From an uncultured Eubacterium sp. (GTDB lineage: Bacteria; Bacillota; Clostridia; Lachnospirales; Lachnospiraceae), in the NCBI GenBank assembly GCA_910585745.1, contig CAJUFM010000053.1, forward strand, positions 1 through 22,056: 22,056 bases of DNA. The letters run 5' to 3'. Below, in pieces: positions 8,638 to 16,930 of the stretch; within the stretch, counting starts at the first letter, position 1, and the number at the start of each line of letters is the position of its first letter. The position numbers and the translations under genes were made by a program. The notes under the pieces are model-generated. The model did not search any database. It was not told the origin of the DNA and saw only the letters and a program-made list of their open reading frames with translations.

Positions 8638-10956
8638 TCAACCTCTCAAAAATTCGGATGTTTTCTGTACTTCCTCAGGAATCTCAATTCCCTCTTTTTC
8701 AAACTTGTGGATCAGCATTTCTTGATTCTTCCTCGCTGCCCGGTTATCCCGAATATACTTTTTCGCCGCTTCGGCATACACTGTCTGTCCTTCTAAGTTC
8801 TTAAATATTGCTGCCGACAGCGGACAGTAAGTAAACAGGATATTTCTCGCCACCCGGCTGAGTTTCATCGCGCCTCTGGCTTCCTTCAGAACCCAATCCA
8901 TATAATCTTTCACAAATACCTCTTTGTGTTTGTTGTTGCACTGCTGCAGCTGCGCCCGGATCTTTGTCTTCCTATCCTGAGTCAGCTCGCTGTTCTTCCG
9001 GTAAAATTGCAGATAGTCCGTGTACTCGCTGGTGAGCGACGGATATCGGAAATCGTTCCATCGGTTTCCCATGTCGGTACGGCATTTCTCCCAACGGAAA
9101 GCAGCAAGGGCTCTGACCATCTCCAGATCCAGATCCTTTTCAAACAGGATCGGGATCAGAATACGTCCCTTGGAGCTTCTACGCTTTCCAGTAATGTCCT
9201 GCCACATGATGCAGTTCTTCCCATATACCGGGAATGTGATCACATCTGGCGGAATACGGTCGATCACCGTAGCTTTCATAACATCAATCTCTTCATAAGC
9301 CTCCAGGCGGTCACGGTGAAAAATAGAATAATCTACTTCCTCAAGCTTTTCCACTGCCGCGTTGATCTTCGCCTCTGTGACATACGAATTAGTTATGCTT
9401 CCAAATATGCCGTCAGAACAAAGCACCGGAACAAAAGCGCTGATATTTCCACTGACAACACGGTCTGCATAACGGAAAAGATTCTGGCACTCAAAACGCA
9501 TTCTCTTTTCTTTATCCGCCAGTTCTCCTGGAACATCCTTTTTCTCCAGCCGTTTCTCTTTCACAAGCTGGCGGAGAGTCTCTTCATAATCCATGTCATA
9601 CTCGTTCTTGGAAGCTTCCTTTACACCGTCATAAACAGCTTTCAGCCACTTCCGCATAGTATAGACACGGCAGCCATTATCTTTTTTATATTTTTCCCGC
9701 CGCAGCGACAAAAGGGTTTGAAGTTCTTCTTCTGTCAAAAGTTTTTCACTGACAAACCCATAATCCAAAAACAGTTTAACTGCCAGTGGAATGTCTCTGT
9801 CACTAAAACTCCGGAATACCACCGCTTCATATATCTCAAAAAAGCCGGATGTAATCTGTTTTCTAAGAGCTGTCGCCTCCGGTGTTTTTTCAAATTTATC
9901 TTTTAATTTAATGAATTTTTCTATATTTTCCTTAAATTCACTCTTTACTTTGAGATGAACCGTTGCATATTCTGTGATCTGCTCCAGAGAATCATATAAG
10001 AATTCAACCCCTGGTGTCTCAAAATCTTCTCGCTCTTCTCCCCCAGTCACATCTCCGGATAAAAGGGCAAAATAAAGCCTTTCCATCCGCTCCCGGTCGA
10101 GCTCAATTTCCAATCCAGCTTTCTCAACCAGATAGGTCTCTGTATCATTGATCTTTTCCACGACCTCATCCACAGCACGGTCCAGCAAGGCATTCTTTGT
10201 TCCTTTTTCCAGCATGGCAAGAGCCAGTTTCCCCATGGTATTGAACACACTGTCTTCATCCATGATCAGGCTGCGGAAATACTTAAACAGGTTGTTTCCA
10301 TAAGAGGAACATCCCTTTACCAAAGACCGGATCACCAGACACTGCTCCTGGAAATGAAATAAAGCGATATAATCACTGCCGCTGAAATACTTTTTCTGCG
10401 CCTCGATTGGAAGTTTTCCACAGTGAAGATAATACTCTGTCTTATCATTCAGTGTTATTTCTTCTCCGGAATATCTCTCCAGCTTCTCCCTTGGATTTCC
10501 GGTCTCTACCGCAACATCACTGCTTTTTCCGACTTCATCACACAATTCATAATTCTGAAGGATAAATTCATGCAGTTTCTTGCATTCACCCTTCAGCTGG
10601 GCCTGTCTTTTGTACAGCTCGGTGATAAAAAAGTTCAGTGAAGTAACAAGAAGTCCACAATATTCCGGCTTAGCGATTAATAATTTGCGCACGCTGTCCA
10701 GACCGTTGACCGGCAACACAAAAACAACGGCATCGTCTTTTGCCGTATATGTAAACTGATGCATCCCCCGTTCCACATCACATATGCCAAGGAAATTTCC
10801 GGATGCCAGGACGGTGCAGACACCGCCGGCTACCGCTTCGACCCTTCCTTTGACCAGCAGACCGATGGAATCCACGGAATCTCCCTTCTCATACAGGAGA
10901 GTACCACTGCTTATAGAGTTCATGCTATTTAGTGTTAATTGAGCTTTATTATCCAT
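8638..10956 (-). CDS. Cyclic-nucleotide-binding-fold protein, large, function unknown
   Basis: The protein has 772 residues. The first ~125 fit a cNMP-binding beta-roll: LLYEKGDSVDSIGLLVKGRVEA, then VLASGNFLGICDVERG and VFVLPVNGLDSVRKLL. The usual phosphate-binding Arg-x-Ala after the GxxxGE turn is not evident, so ligand binding is uncertain. The remaining ~640 residues are mostly helical, with no helix-turn-helix like those of CRP/FNR regulators and no membrane segment. I do not recognise the rest. An upstream in-frame TTG (10965) is possible, but it directly follows the GAGG ribosome site. The ATG at 10956 sits 9 bases after it and is preferred. The gene begins about 90 bases beyond the SRP RNA 3' end on the same strand, so SRP read-through could contribute to its expression. 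Confidence 0.85.
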   Translation of the reverse strand: MDNKAQLTLNSMNSISSGTLLYEKGDSVDSIGLLVKGRVEAVAGGVCTVLASGNFLGICDVERGMHQFTYTAKDDAVVFVLPVNGLDSVRKLLIAKPEYCGLLVTSLNFFITELYKRQAQLKGECKKLHEFILQNYELCDEVGKSSDVAVETGNPREKLERYSGEEITLNDKTEYYLHCGKLPIEAQKKYFSGSDYIALFHFQEQCLVIRSLVKGCSSYGNNLFKYFRSLIMDEDSVFNTMGKLALAMLEKGTKNALLDRAVDEVVEKINDTETYLVEKAGLEIELDRERMERLYFALLSGDVTGGEEREDFETPGVEFLYDSLEQITEYATVHLKVKSEFKENIEKFIKLKDKFEKTPEATALRKQITSGFFEIYEAVVFRSFSDRDIPLAVKLFLDYGFVSEKLLTEEELQTLLSLRREKYKKDNGCRVYTMRKWLKAVYDGVKEASKNEYDMDYEETLRQLVKEKRLEKKDVPGELADKEKRMRFECQNLFRYADRVVSGNISAFVPVLCSDGIFGSITNSYVTEAKINAAVEKLEEVDYSIFHRDRLEAYEEIDVMKATVIDRIPPDVITFPVYGKNCIMWQDITGKRRSSKGRILIPILFEKDLDLEMVRALAAFRWEKCRTDMGNRWNDFRYPSLTSEYTDYLQFYRKNSELTQDRKTKIRAQLQQCNNKHKEVFVKDYMDWVLKEARGAMKLSRVARNILFTYCPLSAAIFKNLEGQTVYAEAAKKYIRDNRAARKNQEMLIHKFEKEGIEIPEEVQKTSEFLRG

Positions 10957-10980
10957 ATTTGGCAACCTCGTAAAATAATG

Positions 10981-11035
10981 GTGGCTCCGATATGGTCATA
11001 TATGCACCCCAGTGCGTCCCCAGATCACCAGCCAC
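10981..11035 (-). other. Structured spacer between the SRP RNA and the CNB-fold gene
   Basis: On the minus strand GTGGCT (11030-11035) pairs with AGCCAC (10981-10986). GGT and ACC lie just inside, and a GCAC-TGGG-GTGC mini-hairpin is nested within. It falls in the 5' untranslated region of the CNB-fold gene, right after the T-rich end of the SRP RNA. It may be an attenuator, a processing site or chance; no riboswitch family is recognised. Confidence 0.3.
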
Positions 11036-11044
11036 AAAAATAAA

Positions 11045-11312
11045 ATAATCCGTGCGCCCTGCTTCGAATCAGTCTCAGAAGACGTTACCTCTACAGTTAA
11101 CTCGATCCAGGCGCCCCTACGACACACAAGAAGGTTTGCTTAGTGCTGCTTCATTCCTGACCTGACACGGTTCACAAGTTCCTGTTGCGTAAGACCCGAA
11201 TGTCAACGCCACTTATAAAGGGCAGCTCCTCATCGAAAGACCCTAGGCAAGACAACACCCCTGCTATAGCGGATTGCAGGTACAGGGCACCGCTATCTCC
11301 CCGGCTGCACGG
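11045..11312 (-). ncRNA. ffs: SRP RNA, large Bacillus/Clostridium type with Alu domain
   Basis: This is the RNA of the signal recognition particle, which works with Ffh to target nascent membrane and secreted proteins. The minus-strand sequence closely follows B. subtilis scRNA. The Alu region reads GGTGCCCTGTACCTGCAATC followed by CGCTATAGCAGGG. Domain IV at 11143-11166 includes GTCAGGTCAGGAATGAAGCA. The terminal helix pairs CCGTGC (5' end, ~11307-11312) with GCACGG (~11050-11055). The GGAA tetraloop (11154-11157) is closed by A-U instead of the common C-G, a compensated change. A T-rich run follows the terminal helix (11036-11048) and can serve as terminator. Ends are estimated from helix pairing to within a few bases. 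Confidence 0.95.
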
Positions 11313-11378
11313 AAATCTTAACTAATATGAAATGTGAGCAGCCTAACGGCGCACACCGTCTTTGTCTCACACAAAATA

Positions 11379-11407
11379 AGTATATATGTTTTTCATGTTT
11401 ATGTCAA
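11379..11407 (-). promoter_or_regulatory. Sigma-A promoter of the SRP RNA
   Basis: On the minus strand TTGACA (11402-11407) and TATACT (11379-11384) are separated by exactly 17 bases, a near-perfect housekeeping promoter. The predicted start near 11372 is ~60 bases upstream of the mature SRP RNA. This implies a 5' leader that is removed. The leader contains a potential TGTGAG/CTCACA stem with ACGG/CCGT inside. Confidence 0.8.
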
Positions 11408-11413
11408 GATTTT

Positions 11414-11442
11414 CACATCCAAAAAACAACTGACATATATTG
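11414..11442 (+). promoter_or_regulatory. Possible sigma-K type promoter of dpaA
   Basis: On the plus strand CACA (11414-11417) lies 16 bases before CATATATTG (11434-11442). This resembles the sigma-K pattern AC, 16-17 bases, CATAnnnTA, with one mismatch at the last position. Dipicolinate synthase in Bacillus is made in the mother cell under sigma-K, so the placement ~30 bases before the dpaA ATG fits. It is a weak motif in an AT-rich stretch. Confidence 0.35.
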
Positions 11443-11471
11443 TTTTTAAACACTCTGTCAGGAGTGATCCC

Positions 11472-12275
11472 ATGCTTCCATCAATCTCTGTTCTACCGGG
11501 GGACGAGCGAATGGAATACCTGTGCGCCGAATTGGAAAAAAAGGGCGCTCATTGCTGTTCCTCCTGGAATGAAATCGCAGATTCCGGCATGATCATCTGT
11601 GGAATCCCCTTTACCAAAGATCAAAAATTCATGAACACTTCCCTGAAACCGGCTCTTATGATCGACAGTTTTTTAGGTCTTCTGACTCCTTCCCATATCC
11701 TGGTGGGAGGAGGGCTTCCAGAAGCTGTCACCCGGTGGTGTACCGATCATAGCGTTAAATATTATGATGTACTTACTGCTGCCGGTCTTGCAGAAAAAAA
11801 TGCAAAGCTCACCGCAGAGGGGCTTCTGGTTCATTTGTTTACCCAGACCCGTTTTTCAGCAGGCGACTTCCGTACATTGATCATCGGCTACGGAAGATGT
11901 GGCAGGGAGATCGCCTCCATCCTCCGTAATTTTACGGAAGAAATATACATTTATGACACGGACCCCGCCGCCCTAAAAGCCGCCCGGTCTGAGCATTTTA
12001 AGATCCTTCCGGACAAAAGTGCCTTCCGGGATCATCCCGGATTGAAACAGCTCAATACACTGATCAATACGGTTCCCGGTCAGCCTCTGGGGGATGAACT
12101 GTGGCGGTGTTTTCCAGAACACTGCATCGTTTTTCAGGTGGCCTCCGGCCCTCTCGCACTGCCCTTTCCTCTGTCAGAGCACCTGGTAAACTGCCCGGGG
12201 ATCCCTGGAAAATATGCGCCCAAAACAGCCGGGCACCTTATCGCCAATGAGATCTGCCATCACTTTCACCTTTAA
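11472..12275 (+). CDS. dpaA: Dipicolinate synthase subunit A
   Basis: With DpaB this enzyme oxidises the lysine-pathway dihydrodipicolinate-type intermediate to dipicolinic acid, the Ca2+-chelating spore-core solute, in the mother cell. The 267 residues hold a Rossmann nucleotide-binding motif at 139-144 (GYGRCG) after a short N-terminal domain. They end with the family tail PGIPGKYAPKTAGHLIAN. B. subtilis SpoVFA has ~297 residues, so the N-terminal domain is about 30 shorter here. An in-frame ATG 138 bases upstream (11334) is rejected because that stretch lies on the SRP RNA promoter and leader. The ATG at 11472 follows an AGGAG site by 7 bases. dpaB follows after 56 bases. Confidence 0.92.
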   Translation: MLPSISVLPGDERMEYLCAELEKKGAHCCSSWNEIADSGMIICGIPFTKDQKFMNTSLKPALMIDSFLGLLTPSHILVGGGLPEAVTRWCTDHSVKYYDVLTAAGLAEKNAKLTAEGLLVHLFTQTRFSAGDFRTLIIGYGRCGREIASILRNFTEEIYIYDTDPAALKAARSEHFKILPDKSAFRDHPGLKQLNTLINTVPGQPLGDELWRCFPEHCIVFQVASGPLALPFPLSEHLVNCPGIPGKYAPKTAGHLIANEICHHFHL

Positions 12276-12331
12276 GAAGTGATGGTAAAAAGTAATATCA
12301 TCCATAAATATATTGAGAAAGGAAATGAATT

Positions 12332-12931
12332 ATGTCTGCAGATTTATCAAATAAGAATATAGGGATCGCCATCACCGGTTCCTACTGTACTTATGAAAAA
12401 GTGTTTCAGGAGCTGCAGAAGCTGGCAGAGACCGGAGCCAATCTGTATCCGATCTTTTCTGACCACGCCGCCACTACTGACAGCCGCTTTGGCAAGTGCG
12501 CTGATTTTCTAAAACGCGCCGAGGAGATCACCGGCAAAAAGCCCATCACTACAATCCCGGACGCCGAGCCTATCGGACCAGGCGCCCTTTTCGACCTTCT
12601 GGTCATCGCACCCTGTACCGGAAATACCCTCTCCAAGCTTGCTAACGGTATCTCTGATACACCTGTACTCATGGCTGCGAAGGCACATTTAAGAAACAAT
12701 CGTCCATTGGTAGTCGCACTCTCTACCAACGATGCGCTGGGAATGAATCTGAAAAACATTGGAATACTATTAAATACGAAAAATATCTATTTTATTCCTT
12801 TCGGACAGGATAATTATAAAGCAAAGCCAAACTCTATGATCGCCCATATGGAATTCCTGACTGATACCATCAGCCAGGCGCTGAACAGCTGCCAGCTGCA
12901 GCCGGTCATTCAGGGCCCCTGTCCGAAATAA
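12332..12931 (+). CDS. dpaB: Dipicolinate synthase subunit B (flavoprotein fold)
   Basis: This 199-residue partner of DpaA has a flavoprotein-type fold. Visible family features are GIAITGSYCTYEKV at the N-terminus, PIFSDHAATTDSRFG (~40-54), a central LLVIAPCTGNTLSKLANGI and the PLVVALSTNDALG segment. Length matches SpoVFB (~200). An AAAGGA site stands 8 bases before the ATG. The gene lies between dpaA and asnB on the same strand with only 19 bases before asnB, so one transcript is likely. Presence of both subunits indicates the organism makes dipicolinate by the SpoVF route and not by the EtfA-dependent route described in some clostridia. Confidence 0.95.
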   Translation: MSADLSNKNIGIAITGSYCTYEKVFQELQKLAETGANLYPIFSDHAATTDSRFGKCADFLKRAEEITGKKPITTIPDAEPIGPGALFDLLVIAPCTGNTLSKLANGISDTPVLMAAKAHLRNNRPLVVALSTNDALGMNLKNIGILLNTKNIYFIPFGQDNYKAKPNSMIAHMEFLTDTISQALNSCQLQPVIQGPCPK

Positions 12932-12950
12932 TCCGAAAGGAGCATAGCAA

Positions 12951-14831
12951 ATGTGCGGTATCGCAGGTTTTTATCAAAATAAATATGATTTTCTCGCCCC
13001 GGAATACGGTGGCAGAAACAGGAAAAATAAATGGTATGGCACACTGGAAAAGATGAGGGACTGTCTTGTCCACCGGGGTCCCAACGATCAGCATGTGCTT
13101 CTGTACAGCCATGCCGGTCTTGCCCACACCCGGTTATCCATCCGGGATATCCAGGGGGGCGCCCAGCCCATGACTGCTTCCTTTCACGGAAAAACTGCCA
13201 CTATTGTATACAATGGTGAGATCTACAACACCGAAGAGCTCCGGAACAGCCTTACCTCCTATTCTCTGCGCTGGAACACCAAATGCGACACAGAGGTGAT
13301 CCTGAACGGCTATCTAGCCATGGGAACAGCTTTCTTCTCCAGACTGAACGGAATATTTGCTTTTTCCATCTACGATCACAACAGCGGCGAAATGCTGCTG
13401 GCAAGAGATCCTTTGGGGGTTAAGCCGCTTTTCTATCAGGAGCATCAGGATACTGTAGTCTTCGGCTCAGAACCCAAGGCGATCTTTGCTTATGGGGTAC
13501 CTGCGGAGGCAGACAGGGACTGCTGGAATGAGATATTTGCCCTGGGACCGGCTAGAACTCCGGGAAAGGGTGGATTTAAAAACATGAAAGAGGTTCTTCC
13601 CGGAGAATGCCTGACCTTCACATCTGCTCCAAACGCACCCTACTATGACTGCCAGAAGCATTTCTTCTGGTCGCTGGAAGCACACCCCCACACAGATTCT
13701 TACCCGGATACGGTGGAAAAGGTAAAATGGCTGATCGAGGACAGCATACGACGCCAGATGGTATCGGATATCCCCATTTGCAGTTTTTTGTCCGGGGGAC
13801 TGGACAGTTCCCTGGTGTCTGCCATTTGCCAGAAACATTTAAAAGAGCGGGGCAGGACACTGAACACCTTTTCTTTTGATTTTAAGGATAATCAGAAAAA
13901 CTTTCAGGCAAACGCTTTCCAGTCCTCTCTGGACCGGCCTTTTGCCTCGGAAATGGCAGAGCACATAGGAAGCCATCACACCTTTTTGGAATGCGACAAC
14001 CAGACCCAGGCGGACTATCTGTACAAAGCGGTTGACGCCAGGGATTTTCCCTGTATGGCAGACGTAGAGTCCTCTATGCTGTATTTTTGTGAGCTGGTAT
14101 CCAAATCCAACCAGGTTGCTCTGACTGGAGAGTGTGCCGATGAAATTTTTGGTGGATATCCCTGGTTCCACAGAAAAGATATGTGGAATAGAAACACCTT
14201 TCCCTGGTCATGGGATATGGCTGCAAGAAAGGCACTGCTAAGAGAGGATTTTGCCCAGCATCTTCATATGGAGGAATACTCCCAGCATGCCTACCTGGAT
14301 ACTCTCGAACTGACTCCCCGCTGCAGCGAAGACAGCCCGGAAGAAGCAAGACGCCGCGAAATTGCATGGCTCAATGTCCGCTGGTTCATGATGACGCTTC
14401 TAAACCGCATGGACCGCGCCAGCATGTATTCCGGCCTGGAGGCGAGGGTTCCTTTTGCAGATCCGCGAATCCTGGGATATGTCTATAATATCCCCTGGGA
14501 GATGAAATGCCACAACGGAAGAACCAAAAGCCTTCTGCAGGAAGCCGGGAAAGGTCTTCTCCCGGATTCCGTCCTGTACCGCAAGAAGAGTCCCTATCCA
14601 AAAACCTATGATCCTGCCTATGAACGTCTGCTGGCAGGACGGCTCATGGAGATGCTGGATCAGACCAACTCTCCTCTATCCGACATTGTTGACCGCCAAA
14701 AGCTGGACGCTTTCCTAAAGAGCCCCAGCGATTACGGTAAGCCCTGGTACGGTCAGCTCATGGCCGGTCCCCAGATGCTTGCCTATCTCCTTCAGGTGGG
14801 ATACTGGAGAGAAAAATATGGCATCTCGTAA
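12951..14831 (+). CDS. asnB: Asparagine synthase (glutamine-hydrolysing)
   Basis: This cytosolic enzyme converts aspartate, glutamine and ATP to asparagine. The 626 residues match class B synthases. The Cys2 nucleophile of the glutaminase domain follows Met1 (MCGIAGF), with HRGPNDQ at 41-47 and YNGEIYN at 87-93. The C-terminal synthetase domain has the PP-loop SGGLDSS (281-287) and the GECADEIFGGYPWFH segment. Nothing key is missing. An AAAGGAG site stands ~8 bases before the ATG. It lies 19 bases after dpaB, so it probably belongs to the sporulation unit, which recalls the sporulation-linked AsnO paralogue of B. subtilis. A terminator follows directly. Confidence 0.96.
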   Translation: MCGIAGFYQNKYDFLAPEYGGRNRKNKWYGTLEKMRDCLVHRGPNDQHVLLYSHAGLAHTRLSIRDIQGGAQPMTASFHGKTATIVYNGEIYNTEELRNSLTSYSLRWNTKCDTEVILNGYLAMGTAFFSRLNGIFAFSIYDHNSGEMLLARDPLGVKPLFYQEHQDTVVFGSEPKAIFAYGVPAEADRDCWNEIFALGPARTPGKGGFKNMKEVLPGECLTFTSAPNAPYYDCQKHFFWSLEAHPHTDSYPDTVEKVKWLIEDSIRRQMVSDIPICSFLSGGLDSSLVSAICQKHLKERGRTLNTFSFDFKDNQKNFQANAFQSSLDRPFASEMAEHIGSHHTFLECDNQTQADYLYKAVDARDFPCMADVESSMLYFCELVSKSNQVALTGECADEIFGGYPWFHRKDMWNRNTFPWSWDMAARKALLREDFAQHLHMEEYSQHAYLDTLELTPRCSEDSPEEARRREIAWLNVRWFMMTLLNRMDRASMYSGLEARVPFADPRILGYVYNIPWEMKCHNGRTKSLLQEAGKGLLPDSVLYRKKSPYPKTYDPAYERLLAGRLMEMLDQTNSPLSDIVDRQKLDAFLKSPSDYGKPWYGQLMAGPQMLAYLLQVGYWREKYGIS

Positions 14832-14865
14832 TATAGCAGCCATTACCTATTGGAAGGTCTGACGC

Positions 14866-14937
14866 AAAGGAGCTCCCTGTACAACCAGTTGTAAGCTATA
14901 GTTACAACCTATGCTGGTGCAGGAAGCTCTTTTTTTG
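14866..14937 (+). terminator. Intrinsic terminator after asnB
   Basis: A long interrupted stem starts with GAGCTCCCTG (14870-14879) pairing with CAGGAAGCTC (14920-14929), with one mismatch. An inner hairpin is TTGTAA/TTACAA. A run of seven or more T follows at 14930-14936. It ends the dpaA-dpaB-asnB unit, which converges on the minus-strand gene at 14987. Confidence 0.85.
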
Positions 14938-14986
14938 TTTGCAGAACCATAATCTGGTCCGATGAAGTAAATTTAACCACTGTTTT

Positions 14987-16060
14987 TTACGAACAGCACA
15001 TTCCCCCCTCCGTCGGCTGCGGCATATCAAATTCCATCATCCAGTATCCAAAATCCCCTAGCCGGATCTGCTTATTATGTATTCCCTTGAACCTGCCGAA
15101 CCCAAACATATCCGCCAGATATTTATCCCTGCGGTGATACTGCCCTGGGATTCCGATGTAGATCTTCTCCTTCGTGTGGGACAAGAGCAGGTGCCTGTAA
15201 TTATAATACCCCTGAAGCAAAAATGAATTGCTTCCCATCCGCCAGAATGCTTTAGGAAAATCAGAAAAGTCCACCGGGGAGATCTGCACACACACTTCCA
15301 TTTCATCATCATCAAAAGGATACATCCCAGGATGGGAGGAAAAGATCTTCCGGAACTCGTATGCCTCATCGTGATCGGCTTCAATCTCTATCTGAACTTC
15401 CTCTCCCTCTTCTTCCGGCTCATCCGCTTCCGGCTGCTCTTCTGACCGAATTTCCTGCTGGATTTCCTGCCCAGTCTCTCTATGGGCTTCTGTTTCCACT
15501 TCGGAGGTTTCCTGAATGACCTGTTTTTCTGGAACCAGTTCCTCTGAAACCGCCTCTTCCAAGACTTCATTTTCTGAAACTGGCTCTTCTGAAATCTTCT
15601 CCGCCTTTTCTGTCTTTTGCTCCGAAAGCTCTGGAATCTCATCTGGAGCCTCCTCTGGCATATCCTCCAGCGTCTCCGCTGCCGCTCTCACCTTTTCCGG
15701 ATGAACATAATCAAGAAGATTGATACTGTGGTCCTGTGTTCCGCCACATGTGATCTCATTTTCTGTGCCAATGATAATTCCTATGATATCCCCTTTCAGT
15801 GTATCCTCCGCCGGCTGCTCCAGACTGATATCGATCCTTGTCCCCTCTTCTGTCACCGTATCGGCGAACATTTTGTTTACCACATTCTTATTTTTTATGA
15901 GCAGATATATTTTCTGGCGGTGCAGTGATATTTTTCCCGTCAGCTGGATCTCGATCCGAAGTCTTGTCTGCTTTTTAGATAACTTCACAAAGCCTATGCT
16001 GCTGCCGTACTCTCCCCCATTATATTCATTCAGATATATGATCTTCCGCAGATAATTCAT
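14987..16060 (-). CDS. Uncharacterised protein with long acidic linker, DUF6128-like C-terminus
   Basis: This 357-residue protein has no signal peptide or membrane segment. The N-terminal ~120 residues are a beta-rich domain (LRKIIYLNEYNGGEYGSSIG at the start). A Glu-rich low-complexity linker spans ~125-230. The C-terminal ~120 residues hold PFDDDEMEVCVQISPVDF, IYIGIPGQYHRRDKYLADMF and a GDFGYWMMEFD ending. This arrangement resembles Lachnospiraceae proteins annotated DUF6128; the family name is from memory and the function is unknown. A GGGAGGAG site lies ~10 bases upstream of the ATG. It lies 79 bases after the ZIP transporter gene on the same strand and may be co-transcribed; that gap holds no clear terminator. 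Confidence 0.8.
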   Translation of the reverse strand: MNYLRKIIYLNEYNGGEYGSSIGFVKLSKKQTRLRIEIQLTGKISLHRQKIYLLIKNKNVVNKMFADTVTEEGTRIDISLEQPAEDTLKGDIIGIIIGTENEITCGGTQDHSINLLDYVHPEKVRAAAETLEDMPEEAPDEIPELSEQKTEKAEKISEEPVSENEVLEEAVSEELVPEKQVIQETSEVETEAHRETGQEIQQEIRSEEQPEADEPEEEGEEVQIEIEADHDEAYEFRKIFSSHPGMYPFDDDEMEVCVQISPVDFSDFPKAFWRMGSNSFLLQGYYNYRHLLLSHTKEKIYIGIPGQYHRRDKYLADMFGFGRFKGIHNKQIRLGDFGYWMMEFDMPQPTEGGMCCS

Positions 16061-16139
16061 GCAAATTTCTCTCCTCCCATTTGGACTTTCTATATACAGT
16101 ATATGGCTGCCTGGACAAAAAAGAACTCCTGCAAAAGAA

Positions 16140-16916
16140 TTATCCTAGCGCCACATCCAGTATCATCATGATCGTAAATCCCACCGCAAAACCGATCGTC
16201 CCCATATCCGAATCTTCTCCCCCCGAAGATTCCGGAACCAGCTCTTCAATGATAACGAACACCATCGCCCCCGCGGCAAATGCCAGCAAAAATGGAAGAA
16301 GATTCTGGATCTGTTTTGTGAGAAGAATAGTAAACACCGCTCCAATAGGTTCTACCACCCCGGACAACACACCATACCCAAAAGCTCTTCGCCTGCTTTT
16401 CCCAAACCCTCTCAACGGTACGGAGATGATCGCCCCCTCCGGAATGTTCTGGAGAGCGATGCCCACAGATAGAAGAAACGCCCCCGCCATAGTGACCACC
16501 GCCCCTTCTCCTGTCATACAGTTGGAAAAGACAACTCCCACAGCCATCCCTTCTGGAACGTTATGCAGAGTGACCGCCAGCACCATCATCGTCACCTTTT
16601 TCAGCTGGCTGTCCGGCCCTTCTTTCTGGTTCGTCCTGGCATGAATGTGAGGGATCATCCGGTCCAAAAGCAGAAGGAAAAACACGCCTCCCAAAAAACC
16701 GCCAGAGGCTGGCAGAAAAGCAAATTTTCCCATGGAAGAAGACATGTCAATAGCTGGAAGCAGAAGAGACCAGACCGCCGCCGCCATCATAATCCCCGAG
16801 GTAAACCCCATCATGATTGTCAGAAGTTTGTCACTCATCTTGTTTCTCAGAAAAAAGACCGACGCTGCCCCCGCAGCCGTCCCCATAAAGGGCAGAAGAA
16901 TTCCCAATAATACCAT
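16140..16916 (-). CDS. ZIP family divalent metal transporter
   Basis: This is an integral membrane transporter that moves Zn2+ or related divalent cations into the cytoplasm, ZupT/GufA-like. From the chosen start it has 258 residues and about eight hydrophobic segments. Metal-site motifs are HNVPEG at 118-123 (TM4) and QNIPEG at 156-161 (TM5), plus Glu189-Pro and EELVPE at 224-229. An in-frame ATG at 16958 is rejected because its 14 extra codons lie inside a terminator hairpin. The ATG at 16916 has a GGTGAT site 6 bases before it. The gene stands alone or with the DUF6128-like gene downstream. Confidence 0.9.
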   Translation of the reverse strand: MVLLGILLPFMGTAAGAASVFFLRNKMSDKLLTIMMGFTSGIMMAAAVWSLLLPAIDMSSSMGKFAFLPASGGFLGGVFFLLLLDRMIPHIHARTNQKEGPDSQLKKVTMMVLAVTLHNVPEGMAVGVVFSNCMTGEGAVVTMAGAFLLSVGIALQNIPEGAIISVPLRGFGKSRRRAFGYGVLSGVVEPIGAVFTILLTKQIQNLLPFLLAFAAGAMVFVIIEELVPESSGGEDSDMGTIGFAVGFTIMMILDVALG

Positions 16917-16930
16917 ACTTTCATCACCGA

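Noticed and set aside
8926..9906. Plus-strand open frame of 326 codons
   Set aside because: It is a shadow of the CNB-fold gene on the opposite strand, with low-complexity non-protein-like content.
11334..11471. 46-codon N-terminal extension of dpaA from an upstream ATG
   Set aside because: The stretch lies on the SRP RNA promoter and leader, has no ribosome site, and is unlike DpaA proteins. The ATG at 11472 has AGGAG at the right distance.
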